NCBI GenBank assembly: GCA_017311185.1
Contig: JAESUZ010002694.1
Location: 620,001-684,000 of the forward strand
From: Proteles cristata cristata
Lineage: Eukaryota > Chordata > Mammalia > Carnivora > Hyaenidae
Direction: 5' to 3'
Length of the DNA stretch: 64,000 bases
The notes beneath the pieces are model-generated. The model searched no databases. It was not told the DNA's origin and saw only the letters and a program-made list of their open reading frames with translations. Of the stretch, positions 22,857-34,025 are shown in pieces (position 1 is the first letter of the stretch; every line of letters begins with the position of its first letter). The position numbers and the translations under genes were made by a program.

Positions 22857-23701
22857 GTTTCCATATATTTTTTAATTTCATCTCTAATTGCCTGATTGGC
22901 CCATTCATTCTTTAGTAGGGTGTTCTTTAACCTCCATGTTTTTGGAAGTTTTCCAGACTTCTTCCTGTAATTGATTTCAAGTTTTAAAGCATTGTGATCC
23001 GACAGTGTGCATGGTATGATCTCTATTCTTTTATATTGATTGAGGTCTGCTTTATGTCCCAGTATGTGATCTATCTAGGAGAATGTGCCATGCGCACTTG
23101 AGAAGAAAGTAAATTCCCTGGCCTCAGGATGTAAAGTTCTAAATATATCCGTCAGGTCCATCTGGTCCAATGTATCTTTCAAGTCCATTATTTCTTTAGT
23201 GATTTTCTGTCTGGTTGAGCTATCCATTGCTGTAAGCGGAGTATTAAAGTCCCCTGCTATTAGCACATTCTTATCTATAAGCTTGTTTCTATTTGTGATT
23301 CATTGTTTTAGATATTTCGGTGCTCCCATATTCGGTGCATAGACATTTATGATTGTTAGTTCTTCCTGATGGATGGACCCTGTAATTATTATGTAGTGCC
23401 CTTCTTCATCTCTTGTGATTGTCTTTAATTTAAAGTCCAGTTTGTCTGATATAAGTATCGCTACTCCGGCTTTCTTTTGATTTCCTGTAGCATGATATAT
23501 ATTTCTCCATCCCCTTACTTTTAATCTGAAGGTATCTTCCCGTCTAAAATGAGTTTCTTGTAAACAGCATATAGATGGATTTTGTTTTTTAATCCTTTCT
23601 GCTACCCTATGTCTTTTGATTGGAGCATTCAGCCCATTTACATTCAGTGTTATTATTGAAATATGTGGGTTTAGAGTCTTTGTATCTTTTGTAGGGTTCA
23701 T
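22857..23701 (-). pseudogene. L1-B ORF2, endonuclease part
   Basis: Starts at ATG 23701 and encodes the APE-like endonuclease that nicks target DNA. Visible motifs are 'ITLNVNGLNAP' (Asn), 'CCLQETHF' (catalytic Glu) and 'GDFNTPLTAMD' (Asp/Asn pair). In-frame stops occur at about 23300 (after 'KYLKQ') and 23075 (after 'SAHGTFS', just before the catalytic 'DH' region). The frame then runs into the L1-C insertion at 22857. The start lies 46 bases after the ORF1 stop, a normal L1 spacing. Confidence 0.92.
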
Positions 23702-23747
23702 GTTTGTGGTGGTGTCTCTGGAATCTTTGTTCCTTGCAACCTTTCCT

Positions 23748-24639
23748 TCATAGCATCCCCCTCAGGATTTCTTGTAGGGCTGGCTTCGTGGTGACAAATT
23801 CTTTCAATTTCTGTTTGTTTGGAAAGGTTTTTATCTCTCCTTCTATTTTGAATGACAGGCTAGCTGGGTAGAGGATTCTTGGCTGCATATTTTTACTGTT
23901 CATCACATTGAAGATCTCTTGCCATTCCTTTCTGGCCTGCCACGTTTCAGTAGATAGGTCTGTCACCACTCTGATGGGTTTCCCTTTGTATGTGAGGGCC
24001 CTTTTCTCCCTAGCTGCTTTCAAAATTCTCTTTGTCCTTGTATTTTGCCATTTTTACGATGATATGTCATGCAGAAGATCGATTCAAGTTACGTCTGAGG
24101 AGAGTCCTCTGAGCCTCTTGTATTTCCACATTGACTTCCTTCCCCAGGTCGGGGAAGTTCTCTGCTATAATTTGTTCCAGGACTCCTTCAGCACCTTTCC
24201 CTCTCTCTTCCTCTTCTGGGATTCCTATGATACGGATATTGTTGCGTTTGACTGTGTCGCTGAGCTCTCGAATTCTTCTTTCCTGTTCCTGGATCAGTTT
24301 GTCTCTTTTTTTGTCAGCTTCTTGGTTTTCTATAATGGTGTCTTCTAAATCACTTATTCTCCTTTCTGCCTCTTCAAGCCGTGCATTGGAGGCCTCTAAT
24401 TTATTATGGATCTCATTTATCGCATTTTTTAATTCTTCATGCCTATTTTTATTTTCCATTCTGTCTGTAGCCATAGTTTCTTTGATGTCCCGTATGTTTT
24501 TTTCAAGCCCTGCTATTAATTTTACCATTATTGTTCTAAAATCTTGTTCACTTATGCTGCTGATATCTGTTTTGAGCAGTTCATTAGCTGTCATTTCTTC
24601 TTGGAGTTTCTTTGGAGGAGAGGTCTTTCGTTTCGTCAT
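23748..24639 (-). pseudogene. L1-B ORF1 (RNA-binding chaperone), broken
   Basis: ORF1p coats L1 RNA as trimers. The first 190 codons (24639-24067) show a basic N-terminus, a long heptad-rich coiled coil ('LEEAERRISDLEDTI' and following) and the start of the RRM ('NIRIIGIPEEEE'). A TGA at 24067-24069, probably from a CGA by CpG decay, ends the frame. The C-terminal domain (24023-23748, 'KGKPIRVVTDLSTETWQARK', ending 'ILRGML') is in another frame because of a small indel near 24033. The full span is about 297 codons, close to the usual ORF1p size. Confidence 0.93.
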
Positions 24640-26339
24640 TTTAGTTAGCTTTCCAGCTCTTGTTGGTTTTACAGACCTGTTATGCTCTCTGTTTCTATGA
24701 GCACTGCTATATCCAAGAAGACTGTTTGACTTTCCAGGGCCTATCCTTTCAGAGATTGTTTTTTGAATGGTATCCCTAGGTCACTCTTGTTGGGACCTTA
24801 GTTATTTTATTTTCCTATTCGTAGTAATATTTGGGACTCTTCACCTTGTGTACTCTAGCTTGTTTCTTGAGGTAGCCCTGGATTTCCCAGCCACAGTTAA
24901 ATAGCCGTGTGTATGCAGTGCTGGTTGAAAAGCCTAGAGGAAAAGAGAAAAGGCAGGGCGAGACGAGACAGATTTGGAAATAGAATTAACAGGCAGAAGG
25001 GATAAGAAGCATTTTTCAAAGAGGTAAAGGGTAGAATATGGTTGGATAGGTGAGAGAAGGATGCTGGAATTATCCAGAGAAACTATATAGTCTAATTACT
25101 CCTGAGAGAAATAGCTGAAAAGTCGGTAGGTGTAGAATTTACATTTACAGAATGGACTTGTTGTGATTGTTTAAGCAAGCTGGCGACCAGAGTTAATCAG
25201 GTCAGTGTTTTGGGGAAAAAAGCGAGAAAAGAGAAAGAAGAAGAGAAAAAGAGAAAAGAAAGGGAAAAAAAAGAAAGAAGAAAAAAAAAAGGAAAAAAAC
25301 AAAAAAAGGAAAAAAGAAAGAGGAAAAAAAAGGGAGGAGGGCACCTCTCAGGCAGGGATGGGCGTGGCGTGATCCGATGCCTCAGGCGGGGGTTCTGCCT
25401 CGGCGATTGTGGGGAGGAGAGTGACGGTGGTACAGTCCCTTCTTGAACCCCGCGCTGTAGCTCGCTTTTTTATTTTGGCGTGTCAACTCCCCGTTCCGGG
25501 GACGCAGCCGAAGTTGGTTGCACTCTTCAACCCAGGCCAGTTCCAATCTCCAAATCCCAGTCCTCGCACCCCGCTGAAGTTGCCTTAGACACAGCTTCCC
25601 AGACAACCCCCTCGGGCTATTCCAGGCTCCCTGCTGAGCTCTGGGGGCGGAGTCAGAATCGCTGCTTCCTTCTCTGGGTCGGGCTGGCGCGCATGCGCGG
25701 GGGCTTGCCTGCCGGGTCCGTGCAGCCTGAGCCCGCTGGAGTGAGGGAAACCGGGTCTTTCTATGGCTCGTCACCCGAAACACGAACTCACAGGCAAATT
25801 TCCCAGTTTCCAGCTCCTTGCCTTCCCTCTCGAGTTCCAGGCAGCCAGGAGCGCAGACGCCTGGTGTCTGTGCGTCTCCTTCAGGGGTCCCAGCCGCCCT
25901 GGAGCTACAATGGCGGCAGGTGCCCCGCCGCTCTGAAATGCAACCTCCAGGAGTGGCACAAAGAAGCAGTTTGTGTGCTCAACCTCCCCCAGGACCAGTT
26001 GTCGCAAGGGGACCTGGTGTGCAGGTATTTGGCAAGTACGGTCTTTCTATGCACCGAGCGGAGGTTTTTCTGTCTCGGACTCTCTCCTTTTCCCCTCTCA
26101 CTCCCCGTAGAGGGTAGAGGGGGATCGCCTCCCACCCTGGAGTCTCCAACCGGCCCGATTTTACCTTCCCCGGTTCACACTCACGTTAGAAGGCTTTCTC
26201 AGTGGATTCTGCGTGCTTTTTCTCCCAGTCTCTCAGGTTTTGTAAGGTTTCCAATGGCTTCAGATCTTTTCTGTGTGATGTATGGGTGCGAGTGCAAGTA
26301 CGGAGCTCCTTACTTCTCCGCCATCTTGCCCCCCCCTCC
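24640..26339 (-). promoter_or_regulatory. L1-B 5'UTR with internal promoter
   Basis: A GC- and CpG-rich 1.7-kb leader. The very 5' end has CCGCCATCTTG on the + strand (26318-26328), the YY1 core that positions L1 initiation in other mammals. A perfect NRF1 core, GCGCATGCGC, lies at 25689-25698. A purine-rich tract (25215-25335, + strand) separates the GC-rich part from ORF1. Promoter activity is inferred from family knowledge, not shown here. Confidence 0.85.
25215..25335. repeat. Polypurine (A/G) tract in the L1-B 5'UTR
   Basis: About 120 bases almost wholly A and G on the + strand, rich in GAAA units; it lies upstream of ORF1 in the L1. Confidence 0.9.
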
Positions 26340-26350
26340 TGTGTCCATTT

Positions 26351-26530
26351 ATTTTCCAGGTATGAGCACAGATATTGTTTCTGATGCTTTGCAATTACAA
26401 CAGAGGATTAAGTGCACATGCATTTTCCTAGGATCAGAGGTGGAGCTTTAGAATAGATTCATGGAAGTGAGATTATAGGCTCAAAAGAGACACATACTAC
26501 ATTTTCTCCCTCTCTTTCTAGACAGAGATT
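26351..26530 (-). repeat. Ancient L1M-like repeat, part 2
   Basis: 'tttgcaattacaacagagga', 'ttcatggaagtgagattata' and 'ggctcaaaagagacacatac' continue the antisense ancient L1 interrupted at 18932. Confidence 0.55.
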
Positions 26531-28229
26531 TTGCTTTCCTCTTCAGCAGATGTGGTGCCAAATCCTCATCTCCTTAACCTGTGTCGGGTTGGACATATAA
26601 TAAGACGGTAGTCCATACTTGCTAAATGAATCAAATTCTTCCAGGTTGAGAAATGAATCCGTCTTGCCTTCAAATCCTGGGTAGTAAGGCAAGCTAAGAT
26701 GTGGGCCTCACAGAAAGGTACCAAAGGAAACATAGCTCGTGGGAGTGACTGGACTCAGCCACCCCCAGCAAGAGAGGCTGTCAACAGCCTCTGGGCAGAA
26801 ACAGGAAACAAGGGATGGAGATCACCACTAACAGTCCTGTCGGTGCCCACATAAGTAGCGTCAGCAACAGATTTTTAGATACAAAATACCCTCCACAGCA
26901 GCGAGTACTGAATTTAAATCCTTCACAGAAATTGAACCTGGGTTTCAGAGAGCACACTGGCAGCTTATGTAAATTCGGCCAATTAAAAGAGCAAAGAATA
27001 TATGAAAGTTGTTGAGTCCCATTGGATGCATTTTCTGCTTTTTTTTCCCGTAACGAAAATAATTAAGGTGGTAGGAAAATCAGTCTCCAAAGTAGGAAAG
27101 TCTGTTACCTCTTCACCAGCAGAAATGGACTGAATTGTGACACTTACAAGAGCTCTCCTGTAACAGAGGTGTGTCAATTTAACACAAGCCTGTACCAGCT
27201 TTACAAAAATCTATTACAAGCTTCTCCCTTCATTATTTTTCATCACTTAGTTCAGATTCAGGAAAAAGTGAATAATGCATAAGTTCAAATGCAGTCCCCA
27301 TTATGGTACCTCCTCAGTGAAGCTGTTGCTTATTTTGGGAACTGCATATTGCTAAGAATAGCTCCCAGACCTTGCACCAGGTCTCTATAATAAGACACCT
27401 GTCCCTTTTTATGGCCAAGGCATGTGTGGTGAAATCATCAGTGTTTTATTTTCTAACACTTCCATCCCTTAAAACACTCTTTTGTTAATTCTCTGATTTT
27501 CCTGGACAGTCTTTTTTCATAATAACGTATTGCAGAGGCTATTGGTTGCCCTTTTACACCTATAAAAATTATCAGGTCCTCCTATGCTATCTGATTCTGT
27601 TGTTGTGTTTAATTAATCCCCATAAAGCCCCTGCCATGACTGCTATTGTCTGTGGTTTGCAGATAACAGAAGCTGAGGCTGATTTTTTGGAGGCGGAGCA
27701 AAGCGGGCAACAGAGCTTGAGTTTCAATCTGACAACGGTGTCCATGTCGGACACCTACATGGGCTTGTCTCTAACGTTCTTGTCACGTGAACATACTGTT
27801 GTACTCGCCAGGCTATGAGGACAGCTGTAATCGTCACTCTTTCCGTTGCCCTTGCGTGAATTAAATAGCATTTGCGTGTAAGACTAGAAGTGGCATCCTC
27901 TGTCTGCTGCTCGTCATTCAAAGGTCCGATTTAGAAAATCCCCAAATATAAACTTTTCTGTAGAGCTCGCTTTCGAAGCAGCCCCCATTTTATAGACACG
28001 TTTAGTCACTAAGCCATGGTACACACCAAGCCCTGAGCCACTCGTTCTGTGGGATTTGTGCCATTTTGCCCTGATTACCCGATCACTCTCAAATTCTGGG
28101 TGTTCCCACAAGCCGCCTGCCCGACAATAACACTGGGATACCTGGCTGCCACAGTGCCTGTGGACAACCCTCCTTTCTGACAAGCTGCTCTCCCCCACCC
28201 ACCTGCATCTGAGATCTGTGCACCGATAT
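26531..28229. other. No gene recognised
   Basis: Repeat-poor DNA. A weak MIR-like trace lies near 27620-27690. The 156-codon - strand frame (27914-28384) partly overlaps an ancient repeat and shows no domain. Confidence 0.45.
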
Positions 28230-28299
28230 GCCCTTACTGCACAGGCCAGTCCCTGCAGGTCAGACTGGATGGATTGTGTAGGTTCCCTTGGCCACTCCA

Positions 28300-28800
28300 T
28301 GCTCTTTCCTGTTAAGTCCTGTGGATTCAGATCTCCAGAGCAGACATTAAATCCAATGACTTCTTCCATCTTTGTTACCGTCACCCTAATTCAGATCCAA
28401 GTATTTCTTACCTGCTGCCTCCACTGTGTCCAGTTTCTCTGCCTCCAGGCTGAACTCCTCCCTCTTCAGGAGGCAGAAGTGATCTTTTGAAAATGCCAAA
28501 CAGATCAGATTCATTTCTTTATTTTTCTTAAATGGAATCCCACCTTTTCCCCCAGAACCTCCTCCTAATTCTTCACTTGTTTTCTTTGCTCAGCTTCTTC
28601 CCCTCCTAAAGTCCATCCTTGAATATTCTAAGGTTTTTCTTGACACAGGGACTTTTTCTTTGCTGTTCCTTTGGCTTGGAACACACTTCCTCCAAGCTTT
28701 TCAGACAGATGACATTCTCTTATTCATTCAAACGTCACCTTGTCAGAGGACCTTTCTGTGGTGATTCTTTATAATGTAGCATCCTTCACTTACACTCTGT
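28300..28800. repeat. Ancient interspersed repeat, family not assigned
   Basis: 'tttgctgttcctttggcttgg', 'cattcaaacgtcaccttgtc' and 'agaggacctttctgtggtg' match a very common ancient mammalian repeat. I recognise the pattern but cannot name the family with certainty. 45860-46150 looks like the same family in reverse. Confidence 0.5.
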
Positions 28801-28984
28801 CATACAGTACATGTAATATACACACAGAAGATGTCACAGTCTATGTATTTTGTATTACCTTGTGTATTGTCTGTTGCCATAAAAAATGCAACCTAAGGAC
28901 CGAAGGATCTGCCCAAGAGCATGCCTAACACAGGTTAGCTGGTAAAAAATAGCTGTTCAATGAGGAGCAAATGGAAACTCACCA

Positions 28985-29155
28985 CACGCCTATGAGATGT
29001 AAATGATTATAACCTCACTGGGGGGGGGGGGAGGTTAAGAAAATCAAGGCTCTGAACAACACAGGAAATTTCTGAGGGTCACAAATCTATAAATGACAGT
29101 GTTGTGATTTAGACCCTGATCTATCAGACTCCAGAGTCCAATCCCTAATCATTTT
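28985..29155 (-). repeat. MIR-like remnant
   Basis: 'ggttaagaaaatcaaggctc', 'gggtcacaaatctataaatg', 'gatttagaccctgatc' and 'agactccagagtcc' follow the antisense MIR order. A run of about 13 G lies at 29020-29032. Confidence 0.6.
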
Positions 29156-31734
29156 AATCATATGTTCTGCTTAAAGCCATTCTACTCCTAAAATAAAGGA
29201 CACTGAGGTGTTATTTTTCAGATATCTGTGTGCTGGGCTTGCGCTTAACCTGTAAATCAGCTCGGGAGTTAAGGGTGTGATGCTGACATAGCTCAACAAG
29301 CCATTGGGATTCAAGCCTGTTACTGTGAGCAGCAGTTAAAGTCTAGGGTGACCCTGTGATGTCACCACTGCTCCTCCAGCTGAGCAGAAAGTTCTGGAAC
29401 AGCCTATTTATTTCCCAGGCCATTACTAATCTGGGCAGCCTAGGCTTGCAGGTAGCTCTGATGGGTGCACTTGTCACAATAACGAGTCACTTTCTTACAG
29501 TAGTGCAGATGAGGGGGAAAGTGTTTTTCCACTAAATCACTAAGGGAATGATTTTTAGAAGATATACACTATATCATTTCAGGTTATAATAAATCTTGCA
29601 ACACCATAAAATACCATAGAATTTGCAATTTGCCTAGCTATGGAACTACATTTCTCCCTACTCCTACCAAAGATAGAATAATTTGTCAACAAACGCTCTA
29701 AGCAGAGTTCCTATTAAAATGGTTGTAACTTCTAGCATCATCAAGGAAGTTGATAACAAGTTGAGGGAAATAATTTTTCTTCTGCAAAATGTCATTTGAT
29801 TAATTTTCCCATATCTATCTTTAGATATTTATTGGAGAGTTTTCTTAGCATTTTGAGTTTTTGTCTATTTATCTATCAATAAATATATAATAAAAGAAGA
29901 AAATGAGTAAAAAGTGCTAATAAAAATTTCTATTTCTACTAATGCTCACTATTTCCAAAAGGAAGCACTCGTGGAGGCAGTTCAGGAGTCCTGGGTTTCC
30001 CCTCCACCCTGCTGGAGCATAGTGTTCTCCTCTTGGAAATGCAATGACTACCGTAGATATCAGATACCTATGTTATAATGTGGTGGATGAGAACATGACT
30101 CCCTCTCAATGCCATATGCATTTTGTGTTCTTTTTCCAGCTGTGCTAGTGACTCTCCTGAGTTAGCAAGGGTTTCTGACTTCCAGGGCCCCTTTTGTGTA
30201 CATATTTTACTTAAATTTATAGTAGAACATGCTACAGTGTGTTGTAATGGCCAATTTCCCTATCTCTGTTGCCTACTAGATGCTGAGTGTCTAAGGCAGA
30301 GATACGTCTTAGGCACAATTGAAGTCCATTGTCTTCACTTTGAATATCTGGCACCATCCATGCCACTGATGAACGAACACTTTCTCACCTCTTCCAATTC
30401 TGATAAATTCACATTTGGCAAACAGCAGTCAATAATGGATTCAAGTTTTAAGTAGCCAAGTGAAAAGATTTGTTGTTTAAATTAATAAGACAAACAGTAC
30501 CTCACTGATACTGAGTCTACATTACAGACAGTGTTGCGTTGGACATAAGCTAGCTGGCAGTTCATGATTCTGTCCTATTGACTGCCTTCAGAACAGCAAG
30601 AACGGCTTTATATCCCATACTCTGTGTTCAAGACTGAATTAAACACCCAAGAAAGCCAATGAGACAAAGGTATTCAGATGCCTAAACATAGCCATATTCC
30701 TATTTTACCCAGTAAAAGAGAGTCTCAGATCAGATTTTTGTAGAGCTAAGCATTCCTCACCATTTAAAGTAGAGCTCTCTAGAATATAACTTTTTAAATG
30801 AATAATCTTGTATGATTACTTCATTCAATCACCCAGAGTTAGAACCCTGTAATAACAAAATAATCATAGTGCTTGACTTTTTAAAGTCTGTTCCTTCAAA
30901 CATGAAATCCAGAAGATACTTGGATTGAAAGTGAGTAGGACACACAAGTGATGTCCCTCATTTTCACAAGTGAGTTCATTTACAGGAAACTGAAGGTGAA
31001 GTTTTCTAACTCGGAAATGTTTCATGATCGCATCTTGAACACAAAGAATCTCTTATCTCTTTAATAAATAAAAGTCACAACATTGAAAGAACTAAATTAC
31101 TGGCAAAAGGGTACTGGCCATTTCTCTTTTCCTTTACCCATCTAAGAAAGAAAATAGGAATTTGTGCATTGAAATGTTTTTAAGATAATACATGCCATTT
31201 AAAAAAAAAAGATACATTTTTAAGATGTATTTGTACAGAGTGATGTGGAAACCTGATACGTCTTATGGTCCACAACTGCTAAGTATAAGAAACCACAAGT
31301 GGGAGTCGGTTGGGCTCACTCCCAAGTGACCATCATGGATGGTCCCTCATTGTATGGATGACCATCATTGTATGCTCACAGATAGCCTGTTTCGGAGACA
31401 GAGGAACCATATACGTGTGAAGCAGTCCCTTCCCTCACTGGCATCGCATTGTTGAAGGTGCCACATGTAATTAATGGAGATATTAGGCCAACTGGCAGTG
31501 TGCCTGCTGCTGACCCCGCAAGAAGTTTCTGGGAGGCAGTCAGAAGGGCGTCCCATCGCCTGCCAGCCAGCCTCCTTCTGCACCAGTCAAGCTGACATGC
31601 CCAAGCTTAGTTTAATACAGCATACTTCTCTTTAGGGTTTCCTCCATTAAGACTTTATGCATATTAGCCCATAACAAAGGGGGAAGGTCTCTTACTTTCC
31701 CCCATATTAAGTTGAGGAAAGCACAGTATTAAAA
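29156..31734. other. No gene or clear repeat recognised
   Basis: Unique-looking DNA. The frame at 30123-30455 (+, 110 codons) is the longest here and has no recognisable domain. Confidence 0.45.
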
Positions 31735-31828
31735 GGTCAAATATCAGAAAGGTCAGCTGCTGGAAGAACCATAATTCAAACTCTGGTCCCAGAGTCTGTG
31801 TTTAAAACACCACTCTATGCCAGTAAGT
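31735..31828 (-). repeat. MIR-like remnant
   Basis: 'ataattcaaactctggtccc' and 'agagtctgtgtttaaaacac' match the antisense MIR 5' half. Confidence 0.45.
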
Positions 31829-32575
31829 CTTTTACGTGGTCATAAATTTCAGTAGAGAACGTTCATGTTGGATTAGTCATTGACTTTGGGAGTTTTGGGG
31901 CTAACAAAACTCTGTGAGGGTATGTGGGACAATCTAGAGTTCTTTTCCCTAATTTTTTATTTATTCAAATCAACTGAGGGAGACAACTGAGTAACTGAAA
32001 ACTATCAGATGAATAAAAGTACAGCAGAATGACCTCTCTATGCTTTTTTTTTTTCCTCTTTCTTTTTTCTAAACCAGGTTCTTCCATCCAAGATGACATC
32101 ACCTATGATCCATAAGGACTGAATCTCTTTCCTTAGTGTCAGTTTCTGATTTGGACAGAGCGGAGCTGTGAATTGAGTCAAGACCCAAAAGACCTGGGGA
32201 ACAACATTAATGGAGGAAATGTCTCTGTCCAGCAGCATCTAATTGGAAGCAGTGTTCAAGGACTCCTTGAGCAACATCTAACACGGTCCTAATGATGACA
32301 CTTTAAAGCCTTTCTAGCTCTGCAAATAACTCCCCTTTAATTATTTTTCCAGTCCTGCAAGGCACAAAGGTATTGTCACTTTAAATACAATTACATGAAC
32401 TTATTTTCAGTATTTCTGTCAAGACTTATTTAAATGTCTTTTCACTTTTGTCTTTTAAATGCCTTTGCCTATGGGTGACAGTATCATTGTGTTGCTTATT
32501 TGAATAAGTTTTGTTTTTAGCTGGTTAACACCTTCAATATACCATACCACACCTCCCACATACAGGTGTGTTTCA
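31829..32575. other. No gene or repeat recognised
   Basis: AT-rich; includes a T run at 32045-32054. Confidence 0.45.

Positions 32576-32620
<45 letters not shown>
32576..32620. repeat. (CA)n microsatellite
   Basis: About 21 uninterrupted CA units. Confidence 0.97.
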
Positions 32621-32621
<1 letters not shown>

Positions 32622-33360
32622 CTTTCCTTGTTCATGCCTTTAATTTTTCAGAAAAGCAAGCTTTTTCACAGCTTTTATATGGGTTGAAAGTAATGGCTTT
32701 TGAAAACACTCATCACAGGCAGTATCTTTTTCTGTAATTAGTTTTCTTTTTCATTGCTGTAGTTTATCCATCCATAACTCTTCTATTTTAGGTCAAACAA
32801 ACTCACAACTAAGTTCAGAACTAGGTGGTGTATGTTACTATAAAATTTTTTCTTCTTCTGAATTTGCACTATTTCATTTCTCAGCTTTGTCACTGTAGGC
32901 TGGGTTGCTCTCATTAACCTACAAGCCACTAGGCCAAGGGAGGGACTCTGTCTGTCTGTGTAGTTCATCATGGCTGGAAGCAAACCCCCTCTCCAGATCC
33001 CTTTTGAAGACATACGAGGCAAGGGAAAAATGTTTCTGACAGATTTCATGGGAATTTCGAATGACCACACTAGGTGAGGTCTAACATCAGAATATCACGT
33101 GATCGTATAATAGCTAAATAATTTGGAAATGCCACAACAGGGTGGACCAGTGTGGACCAGGTCCTAACTTCAAAAACATGGACATCAGGGATTGGTGTTA
33201 TCACTTTCTAGGCTCTCAATATACCAACCTGCTACCCCTCCTTCTCTTCACACACATGGTGCCCAGTCAGGTGCTGTGGTCCCACGACTACTTCCACATG
33301 ATAGATCATATTAAAGACATGTGAGAGAGAAGGAGGGCTGTCTAATGATAAAACTGTGAC
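32621..33360. other. No gene or repeat recognised
   Basis: Unique-looking. The short frames 32783-33070 (-) and 33142-33324 (+) have no domain. Confidence 0.45.
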
Positions 33361-33364
33361 CGTT

Positions 33365-33545
33365 GTAGCCCATAGGCTTTAGAATTAGACTGCTTGGGCT
33401 CTGACTCACTTGTGACCATAACTCTGTTCTCTGATTGCAAAACAGGGACAATAAAGTTATCCAATTAATAGTATGTGATGATTAATGTAGATTAACATAG
33501 ATACTACATCTGAGAAGTCTTAGTGTCAGATAAGTGTGACCTCAG
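33365..33545 (+). repeat. MIR-like remnant
   Basis: 'taggctttagaattagactg', 'cttgggctctgactcac' and 'gcaaaacagggacaataaag' follow the sense MIR order. Confidence 0.65.
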
Positions 33546-33914
33546 TAGATATTGTGCATGGCTCTGTATTTTTCCCTTCTAAATAATAGAATTAAATAAT
33601 ATATGTTCTAATATGGTTTTGGTTTCTTGTATTTTTAATACATGTATATTAATAACTCTTTACTGGAATGACACAATCACAAATGGCATTGGAGAGTTTC
33701 TGCTGTAGACAGTCTTCTACCTTTCAAAGGTTGTACCTATAAAATAATGGGCCATTTTATTTAAAAAGATATCTCCTTAAGAAAAAATTTTGAAAAGAAG
33801 TAGGTAGGCTATTTGGAACCGGATTGCAGAAAAATGTGATTTATTAAAATCTATCTAGGTTTTCTGGGTGTCCGATTCACAGTTTCTAATTTCTAATAGG
33901 GAATCCAGAGTCAA

Positions 33915-34025
33915 GGGCCTTATTTAAAGAGCTGTCACTAACTAGCTGTGTGCTCTTTGGTGAATTGTTTACTCACTTAACTTTTTATTAGTAATATGAG
34001 ATCGTTTGGCTAAATGTTCACTGGC
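33915..34025 (+). repeat. MIR-like remnant
   Basis: 'actaactagctgtgtgctct' and 'ttgtttactcacttaac' match the sense MIR core. Confidence 0.6.

Larger units (their letters stand above)
18933..26339 (-). mobile_element. L1-B: full-length LINE-1, inactivated and itself interrupted
   Basis: A complete LINE-1 architecture on the - strand: 5'UTR (26339 down to 24640), ORF1 (24639-23748), a short spacer, ORF2 from 23701, 3'UTR and A tail (poly-T at 18938-18954). The TSD tgtgtccattt at 18922-18932 and 26340-26350 is perfect and defines both ends. After removing the nested L1-C (about 680 bp) the element is about 6.7 kb, a normal full length. It begins at a YY1-type site, as expected for an intact 5' end. 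Nonsense changes and frameshifts in both ORFs make it non-autonomous today. High similarity to L1-A marks a recent subfamily. Confidence 0.96.

Noticed and set aside
23908..24700. 146- and 189-codon + frames
   Set aside because: Antisense of the L1-B ORF1 coiled-coil region, where the codon pattern keeps the other strand open.
25382..26135. - strand frames in the L1-B 5'UTR (up to 133 codons)
   Set aside because: They lie in the L1 leader upstream of ORF1, with high GC content; no ORF1/ORF2 similarity.
27914..28384. 156-codon - frame considered as a host exon
   Set aside because: Overlaps an ancient repeat at its edge, no recognised domain, no matching splice or conserved neighbour.
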